Origin: Pedobacter psychrotolerans
GTDB lineage: Bacteria > Bacteroidota > Bacteroidia > Sphingobacteriales > Sphingobacteriaceae
DNA: 64,000 nt
Assembly: GCF_004340665.1 (NCBI RefSeq)
Contig: NZ_SLWO01000004.1
Location: 186,001 to 250,000 of the forward strand
Direction of reading: 5' to 3'
In this document: in pieces, positions 25,937 through 35,259 of the stretch
How positions within the stretch are numbered: position 1 is the first letter of the stretch
Layout of the letters: each line of letters starts with the position of its first letter
Position numbers and translations under genes: made by a program
Notes under the pieces: generated by a model
The model's database searches: none
The model's input: the letters and a program-made list of their open reading frames with translations, nothing else
Told to the model about the DNA's origin: nothing

Positions 25937-26104
25937 ATGAGAAAAGATGGCACATTTGATGGCATTATCCACTCGAACAGTAGTGGAAAGCTTTATATTA
26001 AAAGTCCTGATTTTTTTGCACAGCCACGCATTAAAGAGATGGTGGGTGCATTAATGGAATCAAGTATTTTTAAAAAAATAGAAAAAGATAAAAATAAGAA
26101 ATAA
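25937..26104 (+). CDS. Small hypothetical protein, 55 aa
   Basis: ATG 25937 to TAA 26104, coding a 55-residue protein starting MRKDGTFDGIIHSNSSGKLY and ending in a Lys-rich tail. It has its own -7 element and is followed after 7 nt by a membrane protein gene, so the two are likely one operon. Composition looks like a real soluble protein. An overlapping minus-strand frame at 25766-25972 was judged a shadow. Function unknown. Confidence 0.6.
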   Translation: MRKDGTFDGIIHSNSSGKLYIKSPDFFAQPRIKEMVGALMESSIFKKIEKDKNKK

Positions 26105-26111
26105 CCTTTAG

Positions 26112-26798
26112 ATGCCATTTAACCTACTTTTGTTTCCTCTTGTGGGTGGCTATTATATTCTAATCAGGTTTAGATACCTTCGGTATATCCAATACCGTCT
26201 TGAAAGCCAGCGTGTATTATTAAATTCTGCTATCGCTGGTATCATGCTCTTAGGAGCCTGCTTTTTGTTAAGAGCATTATTGATCGCAATATTTCCTGAA
26301 ACAGTTACATATTTAAGTGAATTATTGCCTATTCGCACACCATATTTCGGTACTACGAGCCTATCGTTATTTGTAGCGGTAGTTGCAACAGAATTTGCCA
26401 ACCTATTTATTAATCGACTTAAAGCAATAAAAAGGGCTATATCAACCTCCGGAAATGAGTTTGAGCTTTTATTGAGTTCCTCCTTCTTTGACGCACACCT
26501 TTTACAATTTACCATGGATAGTGGTAAATTTTATATTGGCTGGGTGAAAGAACTACCAAAGCCCTTTACCACCAGCTATATAAGGATTACACCTGCTTTT
26601 AGTGGATTCCGAAATAATGATAAAGAACTGGTTTTTACTACGCAGTATTTAACCGTCTACGCCAGTTATATTGAAGATGGCTCTGTTGCCAACACTAATG
26701 AACTGAAAACTGATCTTGTACTTAAGGCCGATAAGATTAACTCCGTTTCATTTTTTGATATGGATATGTATAATCGATTTAATCCGGTACAGGAGTAA
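26112..26798 (+). CDS. Membrane protein with cytosolic C-terminal domain
   Basis: A 228-residue protein. Hydrophobic segments lie at about 3-20, 40-63 and 80-100; a soluble domain of about 125 residues follows, with strand-like stretches (FYIGWVKELP, ELVFTTQYLTVYASYI). No family was recognised. It follows the 55-residue gene after 7 nt and converges with the next gene, the stop codons being 7 bp apart. Confidence 0.7.
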   Translation: MPFNLLLFPLVGGYYILIRFRYLRYIQYRLESQRVLLNSAIAGIMLLGACFLLRALLIAIFPETVTYLSELLPIRTPYFGTTSLSLFVAVVATEFANLFINRLKAIKRAISTSGNEFELLLSSSFFDAHLLQFTMDSGKFYIGWVKELPKPFTTSYIRITPAFSGFRNNDKELVFTTQYLTVYASYIEDGSVANTNELKTDLVLKADKINSVSFFDMDMYNRFNPVQE

Positions 26799-26805
26799 AT
26801 TTCAG

Positions 26806-27090
26806 CTAATCTTTTTTAGGACTGTATTTATTCCACGTTTCTACTTTAGCCAGCTGGCGGGCAATGTAGGCATCAGCAATCACTTCCGCAGAACTCAAAC
26901 CCTCTACCGTTTCCAGCATTTTTTTCAATTCGTATTGATCTACATCTGCCTTATATAAAATCTGAATCAGCTTCGAAAAATCATTGTCAATCAGATAAGC
27001 AAAAGCATCAACCAATGCTTTTCTTAACTGGCTTTCGGAAAGGTGATCTGGTATATCGAAATCTTTGCTGATGATTTTAATTAATTGCAT
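26806..27090 (-). CDS. Hypothetical protein, 94 aa
   Basis: A small, mostly helical cytosolic protein (start MQLIKIISKDFDIPDHLS). The pattern LRKALVDAFAYLIDNDFSKLIQILY and then YELKKMLETVEGLSSAEVIA suggests a compact helical bundle. The gene is same-strand with mce, 84 nt downstream of it, and may share its transcript. Function unknown. Confidence 0.7.
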   Translation of the reverse strand: MQLIKIISKDFDIPDHLSESQLRKALVDAFAYLIDNDFSKLIQILYKADVDQYELKKMLETVEGLSSAEVIADAYIARQLAKVETWNKYSPKKD

Positions 27091-27174
27091 AAAAAAGGTT
27101 TAAAATACATTTGAAATATGTAGAAGCTATTTTCTTTATTCTTCATCTATCTTAAACCTCACATCTAAAACCTC

Positions 27175-27582
27175 TTAAATCCACTTAATTTCCTGACAAA
27201 GTTCAATTAAAACACCATTTGTACTTTTGGGATGCAAAAAACAAACCATTTTATTATCAGCACCTTTTTTAGGCATATCATTAAGCAGCACAAAACCATT
27301 GGCTTTTAATCGCTCCATCTCTTTCAGAATATCATCTACAGCAAAGGCGATATGATGAATTCCCTCTCCTTTTTTCTCCAGAAATTTAGCAATTGCGCTA
27401 TCATCGTCCGTAGCCTCAAGTAACTCTATTTTACTTTCGCCAGTTTTAAAAAACGCAGTATTTACGTATTCTGAGGCCACAATTTCAGTTTTATAACAAG
27501 AAGTATTTAATAAAATTTCGTAAAGTGGAACAGACTTTGAGAGACTGTTTACGGCTATACCGACATGTTCTATCTTATTCAT
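27175..27582 (-). CDS. mce: Methylmalonyl-CoA epimerase
   Basis: A 135-residue VOC-fold enzyme interconverting the two epimers of methylmalonyl-CoA, linking succinyl-CoA and propionate metabolism. The metal-site motifs are HVGIAV near the start (His6), GIHHIAFAVDD at about 74-84, and the C-terminal GVLIELCQ Glu. Length is typical. Mutase genes are not in the window. Confidence 0.93.
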   Translation of the reverse strand: MNKIEHVGIAVNSLSKSVPLYEILLNTSCYKTEIVASEYVNTAFFKTGESKIELLEATDDDSAIAKFLEKKGEGIHHIAFAVDDILKEMERLKANGFVLLNDMPKKGADNKMVCFLHPKSTNGVLIELCQEIKWI

Positions 27583-27669
27583 CGTTTAAAAGGTTGGTTG
27601 AATGTAAAAATGCAGGTTTTCTCTATAACCTCATAGCTATTATTGATAATTCTTAGGAAACTTTTTTCG

Positions 27670-27677
27670 TATCTTTG
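27670..27677 (+). promoter_or_regulatory. -7 promoter element of the isc operon
   Basis: TATCTTTG, 22 nt before the iscS ATG, giving a short leader unlike the leaderless-type genes nearby. Confidence 0.45.
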
Positions 27678-27699
27678 TATTATAATTAACAGAATAGAG

Positions 27700-28911
27700 A
27701 TGAAACAGCCGATATATTTAGATAATAACGCAACAACACCTTTAGATCCAAGGGTGCTGGAAGCGATGCTACCTTACTTTACTGAGAAATTTGGAAATGC
27801 CGCAAGCCGTAATCACGCTTTTGGATGGGTGGCTGAAGAAGGAGTGGATTATGCTCGTGAGCAAGTAGCCAAATTAATCGGCTGTACAGAAAAAGAAGTT
27901 ATTTTTACATCAGGCGCAACCGAAGCTGATAACCTGGCTATTAAGGGTGTGTTCGAAATGTATAAAGAAAAAGGTAACCACATCATTACTGCGGTTACTG
28001 AACATAAAGCCGTATTGGATACTTGCAAGCACCTGGAAAAACATGGTGCAAGGGTAACTTATTTAGGTGTTAAGGAAGATGGTTTAGTTGATTTAGCTCA
28101 ATTAGAAGCAGCAATGACTCCAGAAACGATTTTAGTTTCGATCATGTATGGCAATAACGAAATTGGTGTAATTCAGCCGGTTAAAGAAATTTCTGCCATT
28201 GCACACAAATATGGTGCTTTATTTATGACAGATGCTACTCAGGCAGTTGGTAAAATACCAGTTGATGTAAATGCAGATGGAATTGATTTAATGGCCTTTT
28301 CAGCACATAAAATGTACGGTCCGAAAGGCGTTGGTGCACTTTACGTTCGCAGAAAAAACCCAAGAGTTAAAGTTACCTCACAAATGGATGGCGGCGGCCA
28401 TGAGCGTGGAATGCGTTCTGGAACATTAAACGTTCCTGGTATTGTGGGTTTAGGTAAAGCTTGCGAGCTTTGTCGTTTAGAAATGGAAAGCGAAGCCATT
28501 CGTTTATCTGGCCTACGCGACCGTTTAGAATCGACTTTAAGCAAAATGGAAGAAAGTTATGTGAATGGTAATACTCAACACCGTTTACCACATGTAGCAA
28601 ATATTTCTTTCAAATATGTGGAAGGTGAAGGTTTAATGATGGCCATGAGTGATTTAGCTGTATCTTCAGGTTCTGCCTGTACATCTGCTTCATTAGAACC
28701 ATCATATGTATTAAAAAGCTTAGGTTTATCAGATGACTTAGCACACTCTTCTATCCGTTATGGTCTAGGACGCTTTACTACTGAAGAAGAAATAGACCAG
28801 GCCATTGCAGTTACTGAAAAAGCAGTAAATCACTTAAGAGAACTTTCTCCACTTTGGGAAATGTTTAAAGAAGGAATTGACTTGAGTAAAATTGAGTGGG
28901 CAGAACACTAA
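27700..28911 (+). CDS. iscS: Cysteine desulfurase IscS
   Basis: A 403-residue PLP enzyme that takes sulfur from cysteine for iron-sulfur cluster and thio-modification pathways. The PLP lysine is Lys204 in [10 protein letters not shown] and the persulfide cysteine is Cys327 in [10 protein letters not shown]. The start [11 protein letters not shown] is the family N-terminus; ATG 27700 is chosen accordingly. iscU and iscA follow. No IscR, HscA, HscB or ferredoxin gene is adjacent, so this is a compact operon. Confidence 0.96.
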   Translation: MKQPIYLDNNATTPLDPRVLEAMLPYFTEKFGNAASRNHAFGWVAEEGVDYAREQVAKLIGCTEKEVIFTSGATEADNLAIKGVFEMYKEKGNHIITAVTEHKAVLDTCKHLEKHGARVTYLGVKEDGLVDLAQLEAAMTPETILVSIMYGNNEIGVIQPVKEISAIAHKYGALFMTDATQAVGKIPVDVNADGIDLMAFSAHKMYGPKGVGALYVRRKNPRVKVTSQMDGGGHERGMRSGTLNVPGIVGLGKACELCRLEMESEAIRLSGLRDRLESTLSKMEESYVNGNTQHRLPHVANISFKYVEGEGLMMAMSDLAVSSGSACTSASLEPSYVLKSLGLSDDLAHSSIRYGLGRFTTEEEIDQAIAVTEKAVNHLRELSPLWEMFKEGIDLSKIEWAEH

Positions 28912-28935
28912 GTTGAATTACGATTGTAGATTGAA

Positions 28936-29012
28936 GAATTACGATTTTCAAATCTCAATAAAATATAAAATTTAATAATTTACGGTTGAGGGGAAATCTA
29001 AAATCGTAAATC
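28936..29012. repeat. Word-repeat hairpin between iscS and iscU
   Basis: GAATTACGATTTT (28936-28948) pairs with AAAATCGTAAATC (29000-29012) with one mismatch. The word AATTACGATT is repeated on the left and AAATCAAAA on the right. Confidence 0.5.
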
Positions 29013-29028
29013 AAAAATCAAAAATATC

Positions 29029-29442
29029 ATGGCATATTCAGAAAAAGTAATTGACCATTACAATAACCCACGTAACGTAGGTACATTAAATAAAGACAGT
29101 AAATTTGTTGGAACAGGTTTAGTTGGTGCACCTGAGTGTGGCGACGTAATGCGTTTACAAATAGAAGTAAGTGAAGATAACGTAATCACTGATGCTAAAT
29201 TTAAAACATTTGGTTGTGGTTCAGCAATCGCTTCTTCTTCATTAGCTACTGAATGGTTAAAAGGCAAAACAATTGATGAGGCTTTATCTATTGATAATAT
29301 GGATATCGTTGAAGAATTGGCATTACCACCAGTAAAAATTCACTGTTCAGTACTTGCAGAAGATGCAATTAAATCTGCCATTAATGATTACCGTGTTAAA
29401 AATGGTTTAGAAGCTATTGTTTTAGAAAAATCACACCATTAA
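29029..29442 (+). CDS. iscU: Iron-sulfur cluster scaffold IscU
   Basis: A 137-residue scaffold protein. The cluster ligands Cys37 (GAPECGD), Cys63 (FGCGSAIASSS) and Cys106 (IHCSVLAEDA) are present, as is Asp39. The LPPVK motif for HscA recognition occurs at 99-103, although no hscA lies here. It works with IscS upstream. Confidence 0.96.
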   Translation: MAYSEKVIDHYNNPRNVGTLNKDSKFVGTGLVGAPECGDVMRLQIEVSEDNVITDAKFKTFGCGSAIASSSLATEWLKGKTIDEALSIDNMDIVEELALPPVKIHCSVLAEDAIKSAINDYRVKNGLEAIVLEKSHH

Positions 29443-29453
29443 TATTAGTAGCA

Positions 29454-29509
29454 AGTATCAAGTATCAAGATTGGGTTTAACTAAATCTAAATACTTGATA
29501 CCTGATACT
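29454..29509. repeat. Word-repeat hairpin between iscU and iscA
   Basis: AGTATCAAGTATCAAG (29454-29469) pairs with CTTGATACCTGATACT (29494-29509) with one mismatch. The word AAGTATC is doubled in the left arm. It may reduce or tune expression of iscA relative to iscSU. Confidence 0.6.
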
Positions 29510-29537
29510 CAAATTTAGATACTAAATACTCAACACC

Positions 29538-29864
29538 ATGATTACAATAACCGATAAAGCAAAAGATAAAATCGATCACCTCATGCAGGATTCTGAAATG
29601 GGTTCTGATTACTTTTTACGGGTATCTGTAAAAGGCGGTGGCTGTTCTGGTTTGTCATATAATCTGGATTTTGATAACGAAGAACAAAAAGGCGATCAGT
29701 TTTTTGAAGATAGAGGAATTAAAATTGCATTGGATATGAAATCATTCCTTTATCTGGCCGGAACTGAATTAGATTTCACAGATGGCTTGAATGGAAAAGG
29801 TTTTAACTTTGTAAATCCAAATGCCAGCCGCACATGCGGTTGTGGCGAAAGTTTTTCAGTTTAG
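29538..29864 (+). CDS. iscA: A-type iron-sulfur carrier IscA
   Basis: A 108-residue carrier. The three conserved cysteines are Cys36 (GGCSGLSY), Cys100 and Cys102 (RTCGCGESFSV). It closes the isc operon and is followed by a terminator at 29881-29909. Confidence 0.95.
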   Translation: MITITDKAKDKIDHLMQDSEMGSDYFLRVSVKGGGCSGLSYNLDFDNEEQKGDQFFEDRGIKIALDMKSFLYLAGTELDFTDGLNGKGFNFVNPNASRTCGCGESFSV

Positions 29865-29880
29865 TCAAGCTACAGATAAA

Positions 29881-29909
29881 AAAAAGATTCCATTTATGGG
29901 ATCTTTTTT
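29881..29909 (+). terminator. Terminator of the isc operon
   Basis: AAAAAGATTCC pairs with GGGATCTTTTT with one mismatch, followed by T residues. Confidence 0.75.
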
Positions 29910-30043
29910 GCGTTTATAAACTTGTCAAAATTGCTCGGAAAATGTTAGTCCTATTGAAAGCACCTAAATTCTTAAGCTGATTTGCATTTTTAATTCAAAA
30001 AGCATTATTATTGTTAATTATAACGAACACCAAATAACGAGCA

Positions 30044-31960
30044 ATGCCATTAATTAATGAATTTTCAACAGTCCCTACCCTGTTGAGAAATGTTGTGAAA
30101 AACATTCATAAACCTGCGGATACTTTCTTAATTCATAAGCAAGGAACGGAATGGGTTGAAATTTCATATGAGGAAACTCTTAAAAAAGCCGACGCCGTAT
30201 CTGCATACTTTCTGGAGAAGGGTATTAAAAAAGGTGATTGTTTAGGATTGATGATTGAAAACTCTCCCGAGTACGTTTATTACGATCAGGGCATTCAGCA
30301 AATTGGTGTGATTAACGTTTCCATCTATCCAACACTTTCTGAACAAGAAGTAGCTTATATCATTAATGACTCGGGAATAAAAGGCATTCTGGTAGGAAAT
30401 AACTTTTTATATAGAAAAGTATTGAAGGTTGCCTCGAACTGTAAAGCATTAAAATATATAATCCCGGCCTTCAAAGATTTTGAAAAAGTAACCATCCCGG
30501 CTGATGTAAAGGTTGAGGTCATTGCATTTTCAGACATTCTTGCACTTAAACACCAGGTCACCGCAGCAGAAAAAGCTGAAATTGAGCAATGTAGAAATTT
30601 AGTCGAACCTAATGATGTTTCTTCGCTTATCTACACTTCTGGCACTACGGGAATACCAAAGGGTGTGATGCTTACCCATTATAATTTTGTGAAGAATGTA
30701 GAAGTTTGTTTGCAACAAATTCCAGTAATCGATCAAACAGAAACTTTCCTCTCCTTTCTCCCATTATCTCATGTATTCGAACGTACGGCTACCTATCATG
30801 TTTGTTGTGCCCAAGGTTGTAAAATTGCCTTTGCTCAAAGCTTAGAATTGCTGGCGAAAAACATGGGTGAGATTCGTCCGACAGTGATGAGTTGTGTACC
30901 CAGATTATTGGAACGCATTCATGATAAAGCCATAAAATCAGGAACTGCCGCAGGTGGTACAAAAGCTAAAATATTTACCTGGGCATTGGAGACTGGAAAA
31001 AACTATCGGGTAATTAAAGAAGCAGGAAATAACCCGGGGTTAATTTTATCAGCAAAAAAGGCCCTGGCAGAAAAATTGGTTTTCAGTAAAATCAAAGAGA
31101 AAACTGGTGGTCGATTAAAATTTATGATCTCTGGTGGCGCTGCATTACCCAAGAACGTAGGTGAATTTTTTGGAGATTTAGGCATCAAAATTTTGGAAGG
31201 TTTTGGTTTAACGGAGACTTCGCCAGTGATGTCGGTTACGGAATACCACCGACAGGTTTATGGTACTGTTGGCCGTGTGATCCCAGGAATTGAAGTGGGT
31301 GTTCAGGATGTGGAAACGAAAGAAATCATTAATATCCAAACACACGACACTTTTAATGAAGCATTTGAATGTGAAGAGGGAGAGGTGATTGTTCGTGGCC
31401 ATTGTGTAATGAAAGGTTATTTTAACAAGCCTGCTGAAACTGCTGAGGCAATAGACAAAGACATGTGGTTCCATACCGGAGATATTGGCCGTTTTTATAA
31501 AGGGAATCTTCAAATTACCGATCGTTTAAAAAATATGATTGTTAATGCGTATGGAAAAAACGTTTATCCTACACCTGTTGAAAATATTTATCTAAAAAGT
31601 CCGAAAATTGATCAGCTATTTTTAATTGGTGATAAACGCGAATTCATCACAGCGATTATCATTCCCAACAAAGAAACACTGGAAGAAACGTTTAAATTAA
31701 AGCCTGATTTTTTTGACCAGCCAGAAACTTTCATTAGCGAAAAAGAAATTATTGATTGGATGGAGGTTGATATTAAAAAAATCTCTAATGAATTGGCAAA
31801 GTTCGAACGAATTAAGAACTTTAAAATTAAGCGGAATCCATTTAATATAAATGAAGGCGAAATTACGCCAACCATGAAAGTTAAGCGCCGCGTGGTAGAA
31901 AAGAAATATACAGACGCTATTAATGAAATGTACGAAGAAGGTATTGAAACCGAAGGGTAA
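30044..31960 (+). CDS. AMP-forming long-chain acyl-CoA synthetase
   Basis: A 638-residue ANL-superfamily enzyme. The ATP-binding loop YTSGTTGIPKG is at about 197-207, GFGLTETSP near 386, and the hinge region WFHTGDIGRF near 476. It is expected to activate fatty acids as CoA thioesters at the inner membrane face. FadD-like is the best guess; chain-length preference cannot be told. It ends at a bidirectional terminator. Confidence 0.9.
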   Translation: MPLINEFSTVPTLLRNVVKNIHKPADTFLIHKQGTEWVEISYEETLKKADAVSAYFLEKGIKKGDCLGLMIENSPEYVYYDQGIQQIGVINVSIYPTLSEQEVAYIINDSGIKGILVGNNFLYRKVLKVASNCKALKYIIPAFKDFEKVTIPADVKVEVIAFSDILALKHQVTAAEKAEIEQCRNLVEPNDVSSLIYTSGTTGIPKGVMLTHYNFVKNVEVCLQQIPVIDQTETFLSFLPLSHVFERTATYHVCCAQGCKIAFAQSLELLAKNMGEIRPTVMSCVPRLLERIHDKAIKSGTAAGGTKAKIFTWALETGKNYRVIKEAGNNPGLILSAKKALAEKLVFSKIKEKTGGRLKFMISGGAALPKNVGEFFGDLGIKILEGFGLTETSPVMSVTEYHRQVYGTVGRVIPGIEVGVQDVETKEIINIQTHDTFNEAFECEEGEVIVRGHCVMKGYFNKPAETAEAIDKDMWFHTGDIGRFYKGNLQITDRLKNMIVNAYGKNVYPTPVENIYLKSPKIDQLFLIGDKREFITAIIIPNKETLEETFKLKPDFFDQPETFISEKEIIDWMEVDIKKISNELAKFERIKNFKIKRNPFNINEGEITPTMKVKRRVVEKKYTDAINEMYEEGIETEG

Positions 31961-31973
31961 CAAAAGTTCCTGC

Positions 31974-32027
31974 AAAAAAAGGTTACTAACTCTAATAGCC
32001 ACATTGCCATGAGAGTTAGTAACTTTT
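31974..32027. terminator. Bidirectional terminator
   Basis: GTTACTAACTCT (31982-31993) pairs exactly with AGAGTTAGTAAC (32012-32023), with an A-run on one side and a T-run on the other. It separates the acyl-CoA synthetase gene from the convergent GH28 gene. Confidence 0.85.
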
Positions 32028-32044
32028 GAATAATTTTGGAAATA

Positions 32045-33448
32045 CTAGCGCTCTTGAAAATTTACTACACTAATTTTCTTCACATTTTTTTGTTCCAGGG
32101 CCTTTCCGGCATATGAAGGTTTATTTGGACCCCAGATGACTTCACTATTATTTACACTTACAAATCCTGTATTTTCGAAGAAAAATCCGGCAATAGGACT
32201 TTTCACTAAACCCTCTACATTACTTGGTCTGCGATCATAAATTCCACCCGGTTGTTTAGTGGTTTTGTTCAATTTAACGCTTACCTGATCGAAGTGAATA
32301 TTAGAAACTTTGTCCTGACTTTCTGCGCTGATGTAAACACCACTCTCTCCGGTACAACGAATATTACTGAAATAAATATCACGAACAGCCCCTACTTTTC
32401 CTTTAGTTTGTCCTTTAGGTAAACGCCAGCCAGCATCCTTATTGTTAGCAGTTGCTCTCGGGTAAGCCGTAATATAAATCGGTTCGGATTTCCCCCACCA
32501 TACATCTGAAAAAAGCTTCGATTCAATAATCAAATTCGAAAAAATTACATCACTCACTGTTCCTTCATCTCTGTTTTGAATTCCGATACCACGATTACTA
32601 TTTACAATATTGCAGTTGTTGATTAAAACCTTACTGATCCGATCCATATTTTCAGAACCAATTTTAATGGCGCAAGAACTTGAGGTCATGGTGCAGTTAC
32701 TGATCACAATGTTTTCGCAGGCACCATATTCTTCAAACTCACGACGATTTTTAAGACAAATACAATCATCACCTGATTCGATATAACAATTTGTAATTCT
32801 TACATTTTTACTGTGATCCAGGTCTATCCCATCACTGTTCCGGATTTTGATGCTATTTAATAAAGTGATGTTGGATATTGAAACATCATTACAGCCAATC
32901 AGGTGAACTGTCCAGTAGGCTGAATTTTGAAAGGTAACGCCATCAATATTTAGCTTTTTACAATCGATAAGTGTAAGCAGGTGCGGTCTCGGGTCTATGA
33001 TTTCAAAAGGTTTTAACACATAAGAATCAGAAATTTCTTCGCCCATAAATGAAATTCCATTACCATCAAGAATTCCGGTTCCCGTGATACTCACCTGTTC
33101 CAGTTTTTCGCCACCAATCCAGATGGTTCCTTCACCTTTATTTTCCCTGAACGCACTCTTAGTGTATAATTTCTCATCCGGACTGGCTAGAATTTTTGCA
33201 CCTCCTTCAATTCTCAGCTCAACAAAAGACTTTAAACCAAACGGACCAGACATAAACACGTGGCCAGTTGGCACCAGCACTTGTCCACCGCCCGCAGCGG
33301 AACAAGCATCAATGGCTTTTTGAATGGCCTTAGCATCATTGGTTTTTCCATCTCCGACAGCACCAAAATTTTTTATGTTATATTTTTGTTGAGCTATGGC
33401 ATGAATTGAGGATAGCAGCAAAAAAGCAATCAGGATCTTAAATTTCAT
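32045..33448 (-). CDS. GH28-family glycoside hydrolase (polygalacturonase-like)
   Basis: A 467-residue secreted enzyme with signal peptide MKFKILIAFLLLSSIHAIAQ. After FGAVGDGKTND, the parallel beta-helix carries the GH28 acid residues: NSDGIDLD at 204-211 and GDDC at 226-229. The usual GHG motif is replaced by IGSE (263-266), as in some exo-acting bacterial members. It probably cleaves alpha-galacturonic or related linkages. It follows the symporter gene by 55 nt on the same strand, in the minus arm of the glycan locus. Confidence 0.88.
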   Translation of the reverse strand: MKFKILIAFLLLSSIHAIAQQKYNIKNFGAVGDGKTNDAKAIQKAIDACSAAGGGQVLVPTGHVFMSGPFGLKSFVELRIEGGAKILASPDEKLYTKSAFRENKGEGTIWIGGEKLEQVSITGTGILDGNGISFMGEEISDSYVLKPFEIIDPRPHLLTLIDCKKLNIDGVTFQNSAYWTVHLIGCNDVSISNITLLNSIKIRNSDGIDLDHSKNVRITNCYIESGDDCICLKNRREFEEYGACENIVISNCTMTSSSCAIKIGSENMDRISKVLINNCNIVNSNRGIGIQNRDEGTVSDVIFSNLIIESKLFSDVWWGKSEPIYITAYPRATANNKDAGWRLPKGQTKGKVGAVRDIYFSNIRCTGESGVYISAESQDKVSNIHFDQVSVKLNKTTKQPGGIYDRRPSNVEGLVKSPIAGFFFENTGFVSVNNSEVIWGPNKPSYAGKALEQKNVKKISVVNFQER

Positions 33449-33503
33449 TATATGTTGATTTATCTTTTTATAGTTAGAATTGATTTCGAAAATTTTGATT
33501 TGC

Positions 33504-35132
33504 TTACCAGAATAATGTATATAAGGCAGCCAAAATCCCGCATATAATTACGGAAGCCACTGTAAATGCTGGTGTTACCTTAAACATACTGCGATCGATT
33601 TCAAGACCTTGTGGATTATTTTTACTTTTTGGATCAGTTAGGGTGACTAAAACCATCAATATCATAATAATAACAAATACCCACGACATGCGATTCAAAA
33701 AAGGAATCGGTGCAATCCATTCATTGGTTAATACTGGCAGGAATTTAAACAACATTGATAGTGGAATGGTTAATAATGCAGCAGTGAGTGCGGCACGAGA
33801 TGTCGTTTTTTTCCAGAAAAATCCCAGCAAAAAAATGGCAAAAATTCCGGGAGAAATAAAGCCTACATACTCCTGAATAAATTGGTAAACCTGATCAAAA
33901 CTACGCAGTGCAGGTGCTACAACTATTGCAATTAGGGAAGCCACTACAACAGACCATCGCCCTACGGCAACCAATCTTCTTTCTGATGCTTCAGGTTTGA
34001 TAAACTTTTTATAAATATCAAGAGTGAAGATAGTGGCTAAGCTATTGGATTTTCCGGCAAGCGAAGCCACAATTGCAGCGGTTAACGCCGCAAACGCAAG
34101 GCCTTTGATGCCTACAGGCAATAAATTCATCAGTACAGGATAAGCATGATCAGGTTTAACCACACCGCTGGCATCAAGCATTTCCTGCTGAAAATATCCG
34201 CGTTGATACATTACAAAAGCGGCAATACCTGGAATTACAACAATAACAGGAATTAACAATTTTAAAAATGCGGCAAAAATTAATCCGCTTCGGCCAGTTT
34301 TTAAATCAGCACCCAATGCCCGTTGTACAATATATTGATTGCAACCCCAATAGTTAAGGTTATTAATCCAGAGGCCGCCAACTAATACCGCAATTCCAGG
34401 TAGTTCATTGTAAAACTTGTCACCTTTTGAAAAAATCATGTGGAAGTGATCTGAGGCTTCACTTTTTAATAATGGAAGGGCACCCAGAACGGTTTGTGTA
34501 TCCAGTTTTTCAGAAACGAGCTTTAAGGCCATGTAGCAGGTTATTAGGCCACCCGCTACTAGCACAATTACCTGAATAACATCTGTATAACCGATCACTT
34601 TCATTCCTCCTAAAGTGATGATTGCTGAAAAAATAGCTAGAAATATGATGCAAGTGCTAAATGGGATTCCGGTTATGGTTTCGATGGCAATAGCACCCAG
34701 GAAAAAAATGGAGGTTAAATTGACAAACACATAAACCAAAAGCCAGAAAACAGCCATCAGCGTACTTACAGTATTATTGTATCGTTGCGACAGGAACTGG
34801 GGCATGGTGTAAATTTTATTCTTCAGGTATATCGGAAGAAAAAATATAGCAACAATAATTAATGTTGCCGCAGCCATCCATTCGTAACTTGCGATAGCAA
34901 GACCCATTGCAAAGCCGGAGCCAGACATCCCAATAAAATGTTCAGCAGATATATTAGATGCTATAATAGAGGCCCCAATTGCCCACCAGGTTAATGAGCC
35001 TTCAGCCAGAAAATAATCTTTTGTATCAGTTTGCTTCTTTTTTTTACTTCGGTAAACCCAATAGCCATAAGCAGATACAACAATGAAGTATATCAAAAAT
35101 ACGGCACAATCAAGTGCTGAAAGGTGATTCAT
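33504..35132 (-). CDS. Sodium/solute symporter (SSS, SLC5-like)
   Basis: A 542-residue inner-membrane transporter with about 13-14 hydrophobic segments. The family signature region YFLAEGSLTWWAIGASIIASN in the first loop and helix 2 is clear, as is GGMKVIGYTDVIQV. The family moves sugars, inositol, uronates or other solutes with sodium. In this locus it could import the product of the GH28 or GH89 arm; myo-inositol or a uronic acid are plausible. A LacI-type operator lies 77 nt upstream. Confidence 0.88.
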   Translation of the reverse strand: MNHLSALDCAVFLIYFIVVSAYGYWVYRSKKKKQTDTKDYFLAEGSLTWWAIGASIIASNISAEHFIGMSGSGFAMGLAIASYEWMAAATLIIVAIFFLPIYLKNKIYTMPQFLSQRYNNTVSTLMAVFWLLVYVFVNLTSIFFLGAIAIETITGIPFSTCIIFLAIFSAIITLGGMKVIGYTDVIQVIVLVAGGLITCYMALKLVSEKLDTQTVLGALPLLKSEASDHFHMIFSKGDKFYNELPGIAVLVGGLWINNLNYWGCNQYIVQRALGADLKTGRSGLIFAAFLKLLIPVIVVIPGIAAFVMYQRGYFQQEMLDASGVVKPDHAYPVLMNLLPVGIKGLAFAALTAAIVASLAGKSNSLATIFTLDIYKKFIKPEASERRLVAVGRWSVVVASLIAIVVAPALRSFDQVYQFIQEYVGFISPGIFAIFLLGFFWKKTTSRAALTAALLTIPLSMLFKFLPVLTNEWIAPIPFLNRMSWVFVIIMILMVLVTLTDPKSKNNPQGLEIDRSMFKVTPAFTVASVIICGILAALYTLFW

Positions 35133-35208
35133 ATCAGGGATTTAAATATTTGGTTTTTTTAAAAATCAGAAAAAATTTAAAGCTTAATGGCTTAAAGCTT
35201 TTATTTAA

Positions 35209-35228
35209 TTACGTAAACGTTTTCGGTA
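35209..35228. promoter_or_regulatory. LacI-type operator before the symporter gene
   Basis: Centred on the CG at 35218-35219, AAACGTTT is a perfect palindrome and the outer CG pairs also match. It shares ACGTAA(A/T)CGTTT with the site at 36569-36588. It lies between the LacI gene and the symporter gene. Confidence 0.6.
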
Positions 35229-35259
35229 CGGTAATTATTTAAATGAGTTCGAATTACAC

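Noticed and set aside
25766..25972. Minus-strand frame of 68 codons
   Set aside because: It overlaps the start and promoter of the plus-strand 55-residue gene, begins without a signal, and its composition resembles translated non-coding DNA.
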